Origin: Vreelandella halophila
GTDB taxonomy: Bacteria; Pseudomonadota; Gammaproteobacteria; Pseudomonadales; Oleiphilaceae
Assembly (NCBI RefSeq): GCF_009856365.1
Contig: NZ_WMEX01000001.1
Location: 496,001-560,000, forward strand
Direction of reading: 5' to 3'
Length of the DNA stretch: 64,000 bases
In this document: positions 45,463 through 53,586 of the stretch, one piece after another
How the letters are laid out: each line of letters starts with the position of its first letter
Numbering within the stretch: position 1 is the first letter of the stretch
Notes under the pieces: generated by a model
Told to the model about the DNA's origin: nothing
What the model saw: the letters and a program-made list of their open reading frames with translations, nothing else
The model's database searches: none
Program-made: the position numbers and the translations under genes

Positions 45463-46598
45463 TGCTGGAGCTGCTCGGCAACCATACGGTCCAGACCGTC
45501 ACGCTGGGCGCGGTGTTGCTGGGGATGGTCAGCGGCCTTCTGGGTTCCTTTGCCGTCCTGCGCCAGCAGAGCCTTCTGGGCGACACTCTGGCCCATGCCG
45601 CGTTGCCCGGCGTCTGTATCGGGTTCCTGATTGCCGGTACCCGTCATCTGGGCTGGATCATGGCCGGAGCGCTTGTCACCGCCGTGATCGCGGCTCTGTT
45701 CGTACAGGTGGTCACGCGCTACAGCCGGATCAAGATGGATGCAGGCCTGGGGGCGGCCCTGAGCGTTTCATTCGCGGTAGGCGTGGTGCTTCTGACCTAC
45801 ATCCAGGGCCACGCCAGTGCCTCCCAGGGTGGACTGGATTCCTTCCTGTTCGGGCAGGCGGCAGCCACACGCCCTTCCGATCTGTGGTTCATGGGTGGGG
45901 TCACCCTTGCCGCCATGGCACTGGTCGCCCTGATGTGGAAGCAGCTCAAACTGGTGACCTTTGATCCGCTGTTTGCGGGCTCCATCGGCTTGCGCGTCGG
46001 GGTTCTCGAGACGCTGCTGACGGCCATGATTGCCCTGGCCGTTGTGGTGGGGCTTCAGATGGTGGGTGTTGTCCTGATGACGGCCATGGTGATCGCGCCG
46101 CCAGTGGCGGCGCGCCAATGGGTGTCGCGGCTTGAGCACATGGTCTTCCTGGCCATGCTGATGGGAGTGATTTCCGGCGTTGTGGGCGTGCTTTTGAGTG
46201 CTGGTGTTGCCCATCTGGCCACGGGGCCGGTGGTAGTGCTGGTGGCCTCGGCGCTGGTGGCGCTGTCGTTGCTGCTGGCACCCGGGCGCGGCGTGCTGTG
46301 GAGCTGGCTGAAACTCTGGCGGGAACAGCGCTCCATCGGCCAGCGCCAGATGCTGGTGACGCTGCATAAGCTGGCGGAGCATCACGAGGATCCCTATTAC
46401 CCGGTGGAACGCAGCATGCTGGACAGCTTCTATGGCGTGGCCACCAGCCATATTCTAAGACGCCTGCAGGCCCGGGGCTTTGTCGTGCCCGCCAGCCACA
46501 TGCGTCAGGAGGGGCCCCACTGGGCATTGACGGATGCAGGGCATAATGAGGCCAGGCAGGAGCTGGAGCGCATGGACTGGAACCAGGCGGAGGTATGA
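45462..46598 (+). CDS. Metal ABC transporter permease with a C-terminal soluble domain
   Basis: This is a 378-residue ABC-3 family permease with about eight or nine TM helices up to residue 280. Family motifs include LLGDTLAHAALPGV, LGAALSVSFAVGVVLL and MTAMVIAPPVAARQW. The last 90 residues are soluble and read like a winged helix (LVTLHKLAEHHED, SHILRRLQARGFVVP, WALTDAGHNEARQELERM), similar in style to DtxR-family DNA-binding or effector domains. The fused domain could sense metal or control the transporter. It overlaps the second permease gene by 4 bp. Confidence 0.92.
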   Translation: MLELLGNHTVQTVTLGAVLLGMVSGLLGSFAVLRQQSLLGDTLAHAALPGVCIGFLIAGTRHLGWIMAGALVTAVIAALFVQVVTRYSRIKMDAGLGAALSVSFAVGVVLLTYIQGHASASQGGLDSFLFGQAAATRPSDLWFMGGVTLAAMALVALMWKQLKLVTFDPLFAGSIGLRVGVLETLLTAMIALAVVVGLQMVGVVLMTAMVIAPPVAARQWVSRLEHMVFLAMLMGVISGVVGVLLSAGVAHLATGPVVVLVASALVALSLLLAPGRGVLWSWLKLWREQRSIGQRQMLVTLHKLAEHHEDPYYPVERSMLDSFYGVATSHILRRLQARGFVVPASHMRQEGPHWALTDAGHNEARQELERMDWNQAEV

Positions 46599-47491
46599 TG
46601 CAGGCGTTTCTGAACGATCCCATGGCCATGATCCTGCTGACCGGGGCCCTCGTGGCGACCTCGGGCGCCCTGCTCGGGACGTTTCTGGTTCTGCAACGCC
46701 AGAGCATGCTCTCTGACGCGATCAGCCACTCCATCGTATTCGGTATTGTGGTGGTGTGGTTGCTGACCCATGCCCAGTCCGGGCCCCTTCAGATTGCCGG
46801 GGCGGCGCTGACCGGTGTGCTGACCGTCTTCCTGACCGAAATGGTCGCCCGCACGCGCCGGGTCAAGCGTGACGCGGCCATTGGTCTGGTGTTTCCGGCG
46901 CTTTTTGCGGCGGGTGTGCTGCTGCTCAACCTCTATGCCCGGGATATTCATATCGACAGCCACACGGTGCTGCTGGGTGAGATCGGATTTGTCTGGCTGG
47001 ATACCATGCCGCTGGCAGGGCTTGAGATTCCCCAGGCAGTGGTCTGGATGACGGTGGCGACGCTGGTCAACCTGGGCTTCGTGCTTGCCTGCTACAAGGA
47101 GCTCAAGCTGGCGTCCTTTGACTGGCAGCTGGCCGCCGCACTGGGGCTGGCGCCCACGCTCATGTTCTATCTGCTGTTGGGGCTGACCAGTGTGACGGCC
47201 GTAGCGGCATTTGATGCCGTGGGCGCGGTACTGTTCATCGCCTTCGTGATCGTGCCGCCCGCGACGGCTTACCTGCTGACCGACCGGCTCTCGTTGATGC
47301 TGCTCCTGGCGGTGCTGGTGGGCGTGGCGTCGACGCTGTGTGGCTACCCGCTGGCGGTCAGGCTGGATGTCTCCATTGGCGGCACAATGGCCTCCATGAC
47401 GGGGGTCTTTCTGGTCCTGGCCTTCGTCCTGAGCCCACGCTACGGGGTGCTGGGACACTGGCTGAACCGGCGTGTGAAATACTCCGGCTGA
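46595..47491 (+). CDS. Second permease of the Mn/Zn ABC transporter
   Basis: This 298-residue ABC-3 permease lacks the C-terminal domain of its partner. Motifs include LQRQSMLSDAISHSIVFGIV, AIGLVFPALFAAGVLLLNL and GAVLFIAFVIVPPATAYLLTDRL. Two ATGs in tandem start the gene inside the upstream stop. Two unequal permeases after the ATPase match the troABCD layout. It ends the operon; no clear terminator follows. Confidence 0.94.
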   Translation: MMQAFLNDPMAMILLTGALVATSGALLGTFLVLQRQSMLSDAISHSIVFGIVVVWLLTHAQSGPLQIAGAALTGVLTVFLTEMVARTRRVKRDAAIGLVFPALFAAGVLLLNLYARDIHIDSHTVLLGEIGFVWLDTMPLAGLEIPQAVVWMTVATLVNLGFVLACYKELKLASFDWQLAAALGLAPTLMFYLLLGLTSVTAVAAFDAVGAVLFIAFVIVPPATAYLLTDRLSLMLLLAVLVGVASTLCGYPLAVRLDVSIGGTMASMTGVFLVLAFVLSPRYGVLGHWLNRRVKYSG

Positions 47492-47592
47492 GCCGATTCG
47501 CCAGTAGTCTCTGGTACTTGCCTGCGTTCGCCGGCGGCGTATAGTGGAGGAACGCGGCAGGACTGTGGCGCCGCGAGCACACGGAGGCGGCA

Positions 47593-48696
47593 ATGCCGAA
47601 CGGCACCATAGCGCTTTTTCACGATGACCGCATGCTGGCACATGAGCCGGATGTGGACGTTCCTTTCCTGCCCGGTCGCCTTGACCGGCGCATCCGCGAG
47701 ATCCTGGCTGGTCTCAATGCCCAGTGGAAGTACCCGGAACACCCCGGACGTCTGCGGGCGGTGATGGATCTGCTGGCCTCCCAGCCGATTCCGGGGCTTG
47801 CCATGGAGGCTGGCCGACCGGCCACCCGGGAGGAGCTGGGGCGGGTCCACACCACTGGCTATCTCGATCTGATCGAGGAGCTGCGTGACAAGAACGCCTG
47901 GCTTGACGTGGATACCACTGCGGTTTCCGAGGGCAGCGTTCTGGCTGCCGAGGTTGCCGCCGGAACGGCGTTGGCGGCGGTCGAGGCGGTGGTTGAGGAA
48001 CGCTATCGCCATGCCTTTGCGCTGGTCCGCCCGCCTGGCCACCATGCGGAGCCGGTACGGGCGCGCGGGTTCTGCCTGTTCAACAATGTGGCGGTGGCCG
48101 CGGCGCATGCACGCAGCGAGCTTGGCTGCGAGCGGGTGATGATTCTGGACTGGGATGCCCACCACGGTAATGGCACCCAGGATATCTTCTGGGCGGATCC
48201 TGACGTGATGTTCATTGATATCCACCGTGCGGCGCCGTTCTATCCCGGGTCCGGCCTGATGGAGGAGGTTGGCGTGGGCATGGCTGAGGGATCGACCGTG
48301 AATGTGCCGTTGCCCGGAGGCTCAGGGGATGTCGCCTACCTCAAGGCCATGCGCGAGATCGTGGAGCCGGCCGCGGATGCCTTCCGGCCGGATATCATCC
48401 TGGTCTCAGCAGGCTTCGACACCCACTGGTATGACCTGGCGCTGAACGTGTCCTACGAGGGCATGTCGGTGATGACGGATATCATCCAGTCCGTGGCGGA
48501 ACGCCATTGTGACGGTAGGTTGGTGTTCGTGCTGGAGGGGGGCTACAACCTGGAGTCTCTTTCCCACGGAGTGCATACCGTTCTGCGGACACTGGCTGGG
48601 GAGCGCTTTCCGGAACCCGGTGCGGCCGGGGTAGCAGAAGTCGAGGCTGCGGCTCGCTTTCATCGGAATGCATTTCTGGATCCGGATCAGGAATAA
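47593..48696 (+). CDS. Histone deacetylase/acetylpolyamine amidohydrolase family protein
   Basis: This is a 367-residue Zn-dependent deacetylase fold. The active site is recognisable: tandem His in RPPGHHAEP, DWDAHHGNGTQ with metal-binding Asp and His, the metal Asp in SAGFDTHW, and the catalytic Tyr in LEGGYN. The bacterial substrate is likely a small acetylated amine or an acetyl-lysine; it cannot be told from sequence. It lies convergent with the TetR gene. Confidence 0.93.
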   Translation: MPNGTIALFHDDRMLAHEPDVDVPFLPGRLDRRIREILAGLNAQWKYPEHPGRLRAVMDLLASQPIPGLAMEAGRPATREELGRVHTTGYLDLIEELRDKNAWLDVDTTAVSEGSVLAAEVAAGTALAAVEAVVEERYRHAFALVRPPGHHAEPVRARGFCLFNNVAVAAAHARSELGCERVMILDWDAHHGNGTQDIFWADPDVMFIDIHRAAPFYPGSGLMEEVGVGMAEGSTVNVPLPGGSGDVAYLKAMREIVEPAADAFRPDIILVSAGFDTHWYDLALNVSYEGMSVMTDIIQSVAERHCDGRLVFVLEGGYNLESLSHGVHTVLRTLAGERFPEPGAAGVAEVEAAARFHRNAFLDPDQE

Positions 48697-48716
48697 GCCA
48701 CGGCCACCGGCATGGG

Positions 48717-49340
48717 TCAGCTGCTCTGCCAGTGATCCGCGCCAATGAAGATCATCCGAAGGAAGCGGGTGGTCCGGCGCCTGATCCGGGCCAGCTCTGC
48801 CTCGTCCTCGGGTGAAATGCTGAGGATGTCGGTCAGGCTGAATGCCACCGTGCGCACCACCAGCTCACAGGCCATGTCCAGATCCTCATCACTGAGGCGG
48901 GTCAGCAGGCGGAGGTTACGCAGATCGTTGGCCAGCTCGCTGGCGAAGAACTGCATCTCGTTGCGGATGCCCTGCTGGATCGCCTGACTTTCCCCCGCCA
49001 GCCCCTGTGCCATGAAGGTGAAGAAGTTGCGATTGGCCTGAACGTGGTTCACGAAGATGGCCACGGATTCGTCCATGAGCTTGTCCGCATGCAGCACATT
49101 GGCGCGCGCTTCCCGCATCATTCCCCGCAGGACCACGCCCAGCTCATCCACCAGCGTTAGTCCCAGATCGTCCATGTTGCGGAAGTGACGGTAGAAGGAT
49201 GTGGGCACCACCTCGGCCTGCCGGGTGACCTCCCGGATGCCGAGGCTGGCGAAGTGGCGGCCTCGGCCCACCAGGGTCAGCGCGGCCTCCATGAGCATGT
49301 CCCGGGTCTCGCCGGGGCGGCGTCGTTTCTGTGTTGTCAT
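48717..49340 (-). CDS. desT: TetR-family repressor, DesT/FabR-like
   Basis: This 207-residue regulator has a helix-turn-helix in LGIREVTRQAEVVPTSFYRHF, close in style to FabR/DesT (VAREAGVVPTSFYRHF). The ligand domain follows with NRNFFTFMAQGLAGES. In Pseudomonas, DesT represses the acyl-CoA desaturase genes and responds to the ratio of saturated to unsaturated acyl-CoA. The same divergent arrangement is seen here. The start at 49340 follows AAAGGT; the longer in-frame version would run through both operators. Confidence 0.88.
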   Translation of the reverse strand: MTTQKRRRPGETRDMLMEAALTLVGRGRHFASLGIREVTRQAEVVPTSFYRHFRNMDDLGLTLVDELGVVLRGMMREARANVLHADKLMDESVAIFVNHVQANRNFFTFMAQGLAGESQAIQQGIRNEMQFFASELANDLRNLRLLTRLSDEDLDMACELVVRTVAFSLTDILSISPEDEAELARIRRRTTRFLRMIFIGADHWQSS

Positions 49341-49444
49341 ACCTTTACGGGCGCGTTCGGGCTGATCCCGGAAGTGTACCGACCTGCTGGCGGAATCGAA
49401 ACGTGTGAGCCGGCTCAGATCACCTGTTGACACCCCGGAGCCCC

Positions 49445-49464
49445 TTGTGTACATTCGTACACAA
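49445..49464. promoter_or_regulatory. Operator 1 of the desaturase locus
   Basis: TTGTGTAC-ATTC-GTACACAA is a perfect 8-bp inverted repeat with a 4-nt spacer. Together with operator 2 it lies between the TetR/DesT-like gene and the ferredoxin reductase gene. The GTAC arms recall the FabR/DesT recognition type. Confidence 0.8.
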
Positions 49465-49466
49465 TA

Positions 49467-49484
49467 TGTGAACAACCGTACACA
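49467..49484. promoter_or_regulatory. Operator 2 of the desaturase locus
   Basis: TGTGAAC-AACC-GTACACA differs from a perfect dyad at one base. Its centre is 21 bp from that of operator 1, two turns of the helix, so two dimers could bind the same face. Confidence 0.72.
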
Positions 49485-49513
49485 CGAGGCCTGTCATGCA
49501 GGAGTCAATGAAC

Positions 49514-50668
49514 ATGGAAAAGGGTGTTGATCGCGGTCAGGGCCGCTCCTACAGGGGCGTGCTGGCACGGGTCGGGCCGGGGCGTGACACCTGGCGCTGG
49601 CTCGGGCAGCAGCTGTTCAACCGGGAGAACCCGGCCATGTACTTCGATCCGCTGCTCGAGAGCATCAACCCGCTCTGGGCCCAGCGTTACATCCCGGCGC
49701 GGGTGGAAGCGATTGAAGCGGAGACCCATGACAGCAAGACCCTGACCCTGCGCCCGGCACGGCGTTGGGGTGGGTTCCGGGCCGGCCAGCACCTGAACCT
49801 GGAAGTGGAAAAGGACGGTCGCTGGTACAGCCGGCCCTTCAGCCTCTCCTGTTCACCGTCGCACTGGGAACAGGACGGCACCATTACTGTCACCATCAAG
49901 AAAGTGGCGGATGGCGAGGTCACGCCCTGGCTGCTCGAACACTTCGAACCCGGCGATGTGATCGGGATCAGCCGTGCCTACGGTGAGGATCACACCCCCG
50001 AGCCCGGTCGTCCGATGCTGTTCATCACCGGCGGCAGCGGCATCACCCCGGTGCTGAGCCAGCTGGAAGCCATGGCGGATCGTCACCTGCGCAACCCGGT
50101 CACGCTGCTGTATTTCGTGCGTACCGACGCGGACGTCATCGGGGGCCGCAAGCTGGAAGCGCTTGCCGAGCGCCTGCCGAACCTGGAGCTGCGCATCGTG
50201 GCGGCGGAGCAGGATCCGCAGAACCCGGACCATCTCGGCCCGCATCATCTGCAGGCGGTTGAAGGGCTTACGGAGCGGGATTGCTTTCTGTGTGGCCCGC
50301 CCGGGCTCATGAAACACGCTCAGAATCTGCTGGCGGACGCCGGTGTGCCGGAGGAGAAGGTCAGCAGCACGCTGTTTGCGGTAGGGCCGGGAGTGGTCGT
50401 GACCGAAGACGCCGGCGGGACCGTTCACTTCAGCCGCAGCGACATCACGGTGGAAAGCGCCGGCGATCGTCGACTGCTTGAGGAAGCCGAGTCAGCCGGC
50501 CTGAACCCGCGCTATGGCTGTCGCATGGGCATCTGCCACCAGTGCAGCTGCCGCAAGACAAGCGGCATTGTCATCAACCAGCAGACCGGACAGCCATCGG
50601 GTTATGGCGAGGAAACCATCCAGCTCTGTATCAATGTGCCCCAGGGCGCCGTTGAACTGGACCTCTAA
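49514..50668 (+). CDS. Ferredoxin reductase partner of the fatty-acid desaturase
   Basis: The protein has about 384 residues. The FAD-binding domain contains RWYSRPFSLS. The NAD(P)H domain contains MLFITGGSGITPVLSQLE and DCFLCGPPGLM. A C-terminal plant-type [2Fe-2S] domain contains YGCRMGICHQCSC and a fourth Cys in IQLCINVP. It should deliver electrons to the desaturase encoded next, as PA4889 does in Pseudomonas. AGGAG at 49500-49504 is 9 nt from the ATG at 49514, so I prefer this start; ATGs at 49496, 49508 and 49637 remain possible. Codons 5-14 fall in a REP-like half element. Confidence 0.9.
   Translation: MEKGVDRGQGRSYRGVLARVGPGRDTWRWLGQQLFNRENPAMYFDPLLESINPLWAQRYIPARVEAIEAETHDSKTLTLRPARRWGGFRAGQHLNLEVEKDGRWYSRPFSLSCSPSHWEQDGTITVTIKKVADGEVTPWLLEHFEPGDVIGISRAYGEDHTPEPGRPMLFITGGSGITPVLSQLEAMADRHLRNPVTLLYFVRTDADVIGGRKLEALAERLPNLELRIVAAEQDPQNPDHLGPHHLQAVEGLTERDCFLCGPPGLMKHAQNLLADAGVPEEKVSSTLFAVGPGVVVTEDAGGTVHFSRSDITVESAGDRRLLEEAESAGLNPRYGCRMGICHQCSCRKTSGIVINQQTGQPSGYGEETIQLCINVPQGAVELDL
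49528..49555 (+). repeat. REP-like half element inside the ferredoxin reductase coding region
   Basis: TGATCGCGGTCAGGGCC followed by GCTCCTACAGG matches the right half of the REP-like elements (compare 13011-13040). It is read in frame and encodes part of the N-terminal extension (VDRGQGRSYRG). Confidence 0.55.
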
Positions 50669-50703
50669 CCGAACATCGAATCGACACTGCAAGGAGAATC
50701 ACC

Positions 50704-51882
50704 ATGCAGAAGCTCAGCGAAGAACAGCTCGAAAATCTTGCACAGGACCTGGACGCCATCCGTAATGAGCAGATGGCGGATCTGGGCCAGAAGGACGCCG
50801 ACTACATCCGCGGCATCATCCGCCTGCACCGGACGCTGGAGTTTGGTGGCCGGGCGCTGATGCCCCTCGGCTTCATCCCGCCGTTCTTCCTGGCCGGCAT
50901 GACTTCCCTCGGGATCGCCAAGATCCTGGAAAACATGGAGATCGGCCACAACGTGATGCATGGCCAGTACGACTGGATGAACGACCCGGAGCTCAACTCC
51001 CAGACCTACGAATGGGACACCATCTGCACCGCGGATTCCTGGAAGCGGACCCACAACTACGAGCACCACACCTACACCAACGTCATCGGCAAGGACCGGG
51101 ACTACGGCTACGCGGTGCTGCGCCTTGAGGATGAGACGCCCTGGAAACCGATGCACCTGCTACAGATGATCAACTTCATCAACCTGAGTGTCTTCTTCCA
51201 GTGGGGTGTGGGCGTTCACGAGCTGGAGTTCGAGAAGCTGCGCAGTGGCGAGGTGACGCTCCGGGAGAAGGCAGAGTTCCTGCGGGACTTCGCACGCAAG
51301 GGCGGCCGTCAGGTGTTCAAGGACTACGCGTTTTACCCGGCGTTGACCCTCCCGGTGGCTCCGGTCGTGATCGCGGGCAACTTCGGGGCGAACCTGATCC
51401 GTAACCTCTGGGCCTCCAGCGTGATCTTCTGCGGTCACTTCACTGAAGACGCGGAAAGCTTTACCGAGGAAGAGTGCGAGAACGAGAGTCGTGGTCACTG
51501 GTACCTGCGTCAGCTGACTGGTTCCAGTAACTTTACCGGTCTGAACTGGGTTTACACCCTGAGCGGGCACCTGAGCCACCAGATCGAGCACCACGTGTTC
51601 CCGGACATTCCGGCGTACCGGTATCGCGAGATTTCGCCCCAGGTTCAGGCCGTCTGCGAGAAGTACGGCCTGCACTACAACGCGGACAGCTTCCCACGCC
51701 AGTACGCGACCGTGCTCAAGCGTGTGACGGCCTTCTCGCTGCCGGACCGGATGCGTGAGCGGCTGTTCCCCGAGTTCAATGAAGGGGACGAGCAGGGCAA
51801 GGTGGCGGACAGGACCACCAGCACCTCCCTGGTCAGCCGCCTGCGTAACCGGGTGAGCAGTACGCTCTCAGTGGCGGCCTGA
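50704..51882 (+). CDS. desB: Acyl-CoA/fatty-acid desaturase (DesB-like)
   Basis: This 392-residue membrane di-iron desaturase introduces a double bond into saturated acyl chains. Three His boxes are intact: HNVMH (82-86), HNYEHH (117-122) and HQIEHH near residue 295. Hydrophobic helices lie at about 50-75 and 210-235. A strong AAGGAG site at 50691-50696 precedes the ATG, 35 bp after the reductase. With the reductase and the DesT-like repressor it gives aerobic control of membrane unsaturation. Confidence 0.95.
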   Translation: MQKLSEEQLENLAQDLDAIRNEQMADLGQKDADYIRGIIRLHRTLEFGGRALMPLGFIPPFFLAGMTSLGIAKILENMEIGHNVMHGQYDWMNDPELNSQTYEWDTICTADSWKRTHNYEHHTYTNVIGKDRDYGYAVLRLEDETPWKPMHLLQMINFINLSVFFQWGVGVHELEFEKLRSGEVTLREKAEFLRDFARKGGRQVFKDYAFYPALTLPVAPVVIAGNFGANLIRNLWASSVIFCGHFTEDAESFTEEECENESRGHWYLRQLTGSSNFTGLNWVYTLSGHLSHQIEHHVFPDIPAYRYREISPQVQAVCEKYGLHYNADSFPRQYATVLKRVTAFSLPDRMRERLFPEFNEGDEQGKVADRTTSTSLVSRLRNRVSSTLSVAA

Positions 51883-51889
51883 TCAGGCC
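51876..51889. other. Palindrome spanning two convergent stop codons
   Basis: GGCCTGATCAGGCC is a perfect 14-bp palindrome. It contains the TGA of desB (51880-51882) and, on the other strand, the TGA of the GNAT gene (51883-51885). The two genes thus abut with no spacer. It may work as a compact transcription barrier or may simply be chance. Confidence 0.5.
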
Positions 51890-52476
51890 AGCCTGCCCAT
51901 CCAGAAATTCATCGGCTTGGCCGTCTCCTCGGCCTGGTCGATGTCCTTCCAGGGGTAATGGGTCCGCAGCTCCGGCACGGGCTCATACCCCCGCTTTTTC
52001 CAGAAATCATCCAGTGGCTGGTAGTCAGCCGGTCGTAACGGATGATCCGCTGGCCGCTCCACCGCACAGAAGCAGCAGTACCGGATCCCGCCCAGTTCAC
52101 TGGCGTGGGCTTCACGTTCCCCGAAAAAGCGTACGCCAATGCCCTGACCCCGGTATTCCGGCAGTAGCACCGATTCCCCGAAATAGAAGATCTCCGCCGG
52201 GTTGTAGCCCTGGTCAATGAACGGCTGAATGAAGGCGTCCTCTTCGTCTTCCAGCGGCAGTCCCGTGGCGGCACCCACAACGCGATCACCGTCCCGGGCC
52301 AGGACGAAGACACTGCGTGGCGACTGGATGTAGGTTTCCAGGTACTGCTGCTCGTAATCCATATCGCCGTCATACAGGTAGGGCCATTCACGGAAAACCT
52401 GGATCCTGAGCCTCGCGACCTCGCTGACCCAGGGCCGGATGGTTTCACCGCTGACACGTTCGAGCGTTACTGTCAT
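51883..52476 (-). CDS. GNAT-family N-acetyltransferase
   Basis: This 197-residue acetyltransferase contains an acetyl-CoA binding segment with FGESVLLPEYRGQGIGVRFF (motif A, R/Q-GxG-type). The N-terminus (TVTLERVSGETIRPWVSEVARLRIQVFREWPYLYDG) and a C-terminal RGYEPVPELRTHYPWKDID follow a pattern seen in a widely conserved uncharacterised GNAT group. Substrate unknown. It is convergent with desB. Confidence 0.88.
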   Translation of the reverse strand: MTVTLERVSGETIRPWVSEVARLRIQVFREWPYLYDGDMDYEQQYLETYIQSPRSVFVLARDGDRVVGAATGLPLEDEEDAFIQPFIDQGYNPAEIFYFGESVLLPEYRGQGIGVRFFGEREAHASELGGIRYCCFCAVERPADHPLRPADYQPLDDFWKKRGYEPVPELRTHYPWKDIDQAEETAKPMNFWMGRLA

Positions 52477-52656
52477 TCGCTGCTGCCTCCCGGGACTGGT
52501 TATCGGCTAGGGGGTTCTTCAGATTGTCATCATTAGAGTACAGGGGCAGTGCCGTGACAATCCGGGATCAGCCGGAGGCAGTGGGGTATCCCTTGTCAAA
52601 CGAACCGGATTGGCGTGACGTATAAAGAACAAAGGCCATGAAAAGCGGAGGGCAGC

Positions 52657-53583
52657 ATGGTGGGATACTCCAGGCGCAGGGTGCTTGGCGGCCTGGGCGC
52701 AGGGCTGGCGGTTGCTGCATGGCCAGGGCTGGCGGCTGCAGCCGGGAAGGCATTGAATCGCGCTGCCCTGCCGAATGGGGGTGGTTCCATTCCGGTGATC
52801 GGCATGGGCACCTGGCGCACCTTCAATGTGGGGGGAGACCCGGAACTTCGAGAGGCACGCACCCAGGTACTGGCGGCGTTCTTCGAGGAGGGTGGCGGGC
52901 TGATTGACTCCTCGCCCATGTACGGATCGGCGCAGTCGGTGCTCGGGCATGGGCTCGAAAAGCTGGGGTACCCGGATTCGCTGTTTGCCGCGGACAAGGT
53001 CTGGACCCGGGATGGCGGTGCCACGCGGGAGCAGGCGGCGGAGTCGTCCGCTAACTGGGGTCTCGAACGGTTCGACCTGCTGCAGGTGCACAACCTGCTG
53101 GCTTGGGAGGCCCACCTGGAAACCCTCCAGGCCATGAAGGAGGCGGGGGAGGTGGGTGCGATTGGCATTACCACCTCGCACGGGCGCCGGCTCGACCAGT
53201 TCGAGCGGATCATGGAGCGCCACGAGCTGGATTTTATCCAGCTGACCTACAATATCCGCGACCGCTGGGCCGAGGACCGGATACTGCCGCTGGCCCGGGA
53301 AAAGGGCATTGCCGTTATTGCCAACCGGCCCTACCAGGGAGGCTCGCTTATCAGGGGCGTGCAGCGTCGGGGCACGCCCCTTCCAGACTGGGCGGACGAA
53401 ATCGACTGCCGTACCTGGGCAGACTTCCTGCTCAAATTCATCGTCTCGCATCCGGCGGTGACCTGCGCTATTCCCGCCACCACGAGCGCCGAGCATGTGC
53501 GAGAGAACATGGCAGCCGGGCGGGGGATCATGCCGGACGCCGCGCAACGCCAACGCATGATTGAAGCACTGGCAGAGGTCTAG
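52657..53583 (+). CDS. Tat-exported aldo/keto reductase
   Basis: This 308-residue AKR-fold oxidoreductase is preceded by a twin-arginine signal (YSRRRVLGGLGAGLAVAAW). The core starts with IPVIGMGTWRTF. The catalytic tetrad positions can be seen around DSSPMYGSAQSVLG (Asp, Tyr), AADKVW (Lys) and LLQVHNLL (His). Export to the periplasm is unusual for an NADPH-dependent family, although Tat-directed AKRs are known. It is followed closely by a DUF6064 membrane protein gene, which starts 3 bp downstream and is probably cotranscribed. Confidence 0.9.
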   Translation: MVGYSRRRVLGGLGAGLAVAAWPGLAAAAGKALNRAALPNGGGSIPVIGMGTWRTFNVGGDPELREARTQVLAAFFEEGGGLIDSSPMYGSAQSVLGHGLEKLGYPDSLFAADKVWTRDGGATREQAAESSANWGLERFDLLQVHNLLAWEAHLETLQAMKEAGEVGAIGITTSHGRRLDQFERIMERHELDFIQLTYNIRDRWAEDRILPLAREKGIAVIANRPYQGGSLIRGVQRRGTPLPDWADEIDCRTWADFLLKFIVSHPAVTCAIPATTSAEHVRENMAAGRGIMPDAAQRQRMIEALAEV

Positions 53584-53586
53584 CCC

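Noticed and set aside
43665-47491. Assigning the ABC transporter as the zinc system ZnuABC
   Set aside because: No His-rich loop in the binding protein, two permeases instead of one, and a divergent MntR all favour a Tro/Mnt-type system.
48717-49475. Extended 252-residue version of the TetR regulator
   Set aside because: The extra N-terminus would be encoded across operator 2 and lacks a ribosome site; the ATG at 49340 gives the normal FabR/DesT length.
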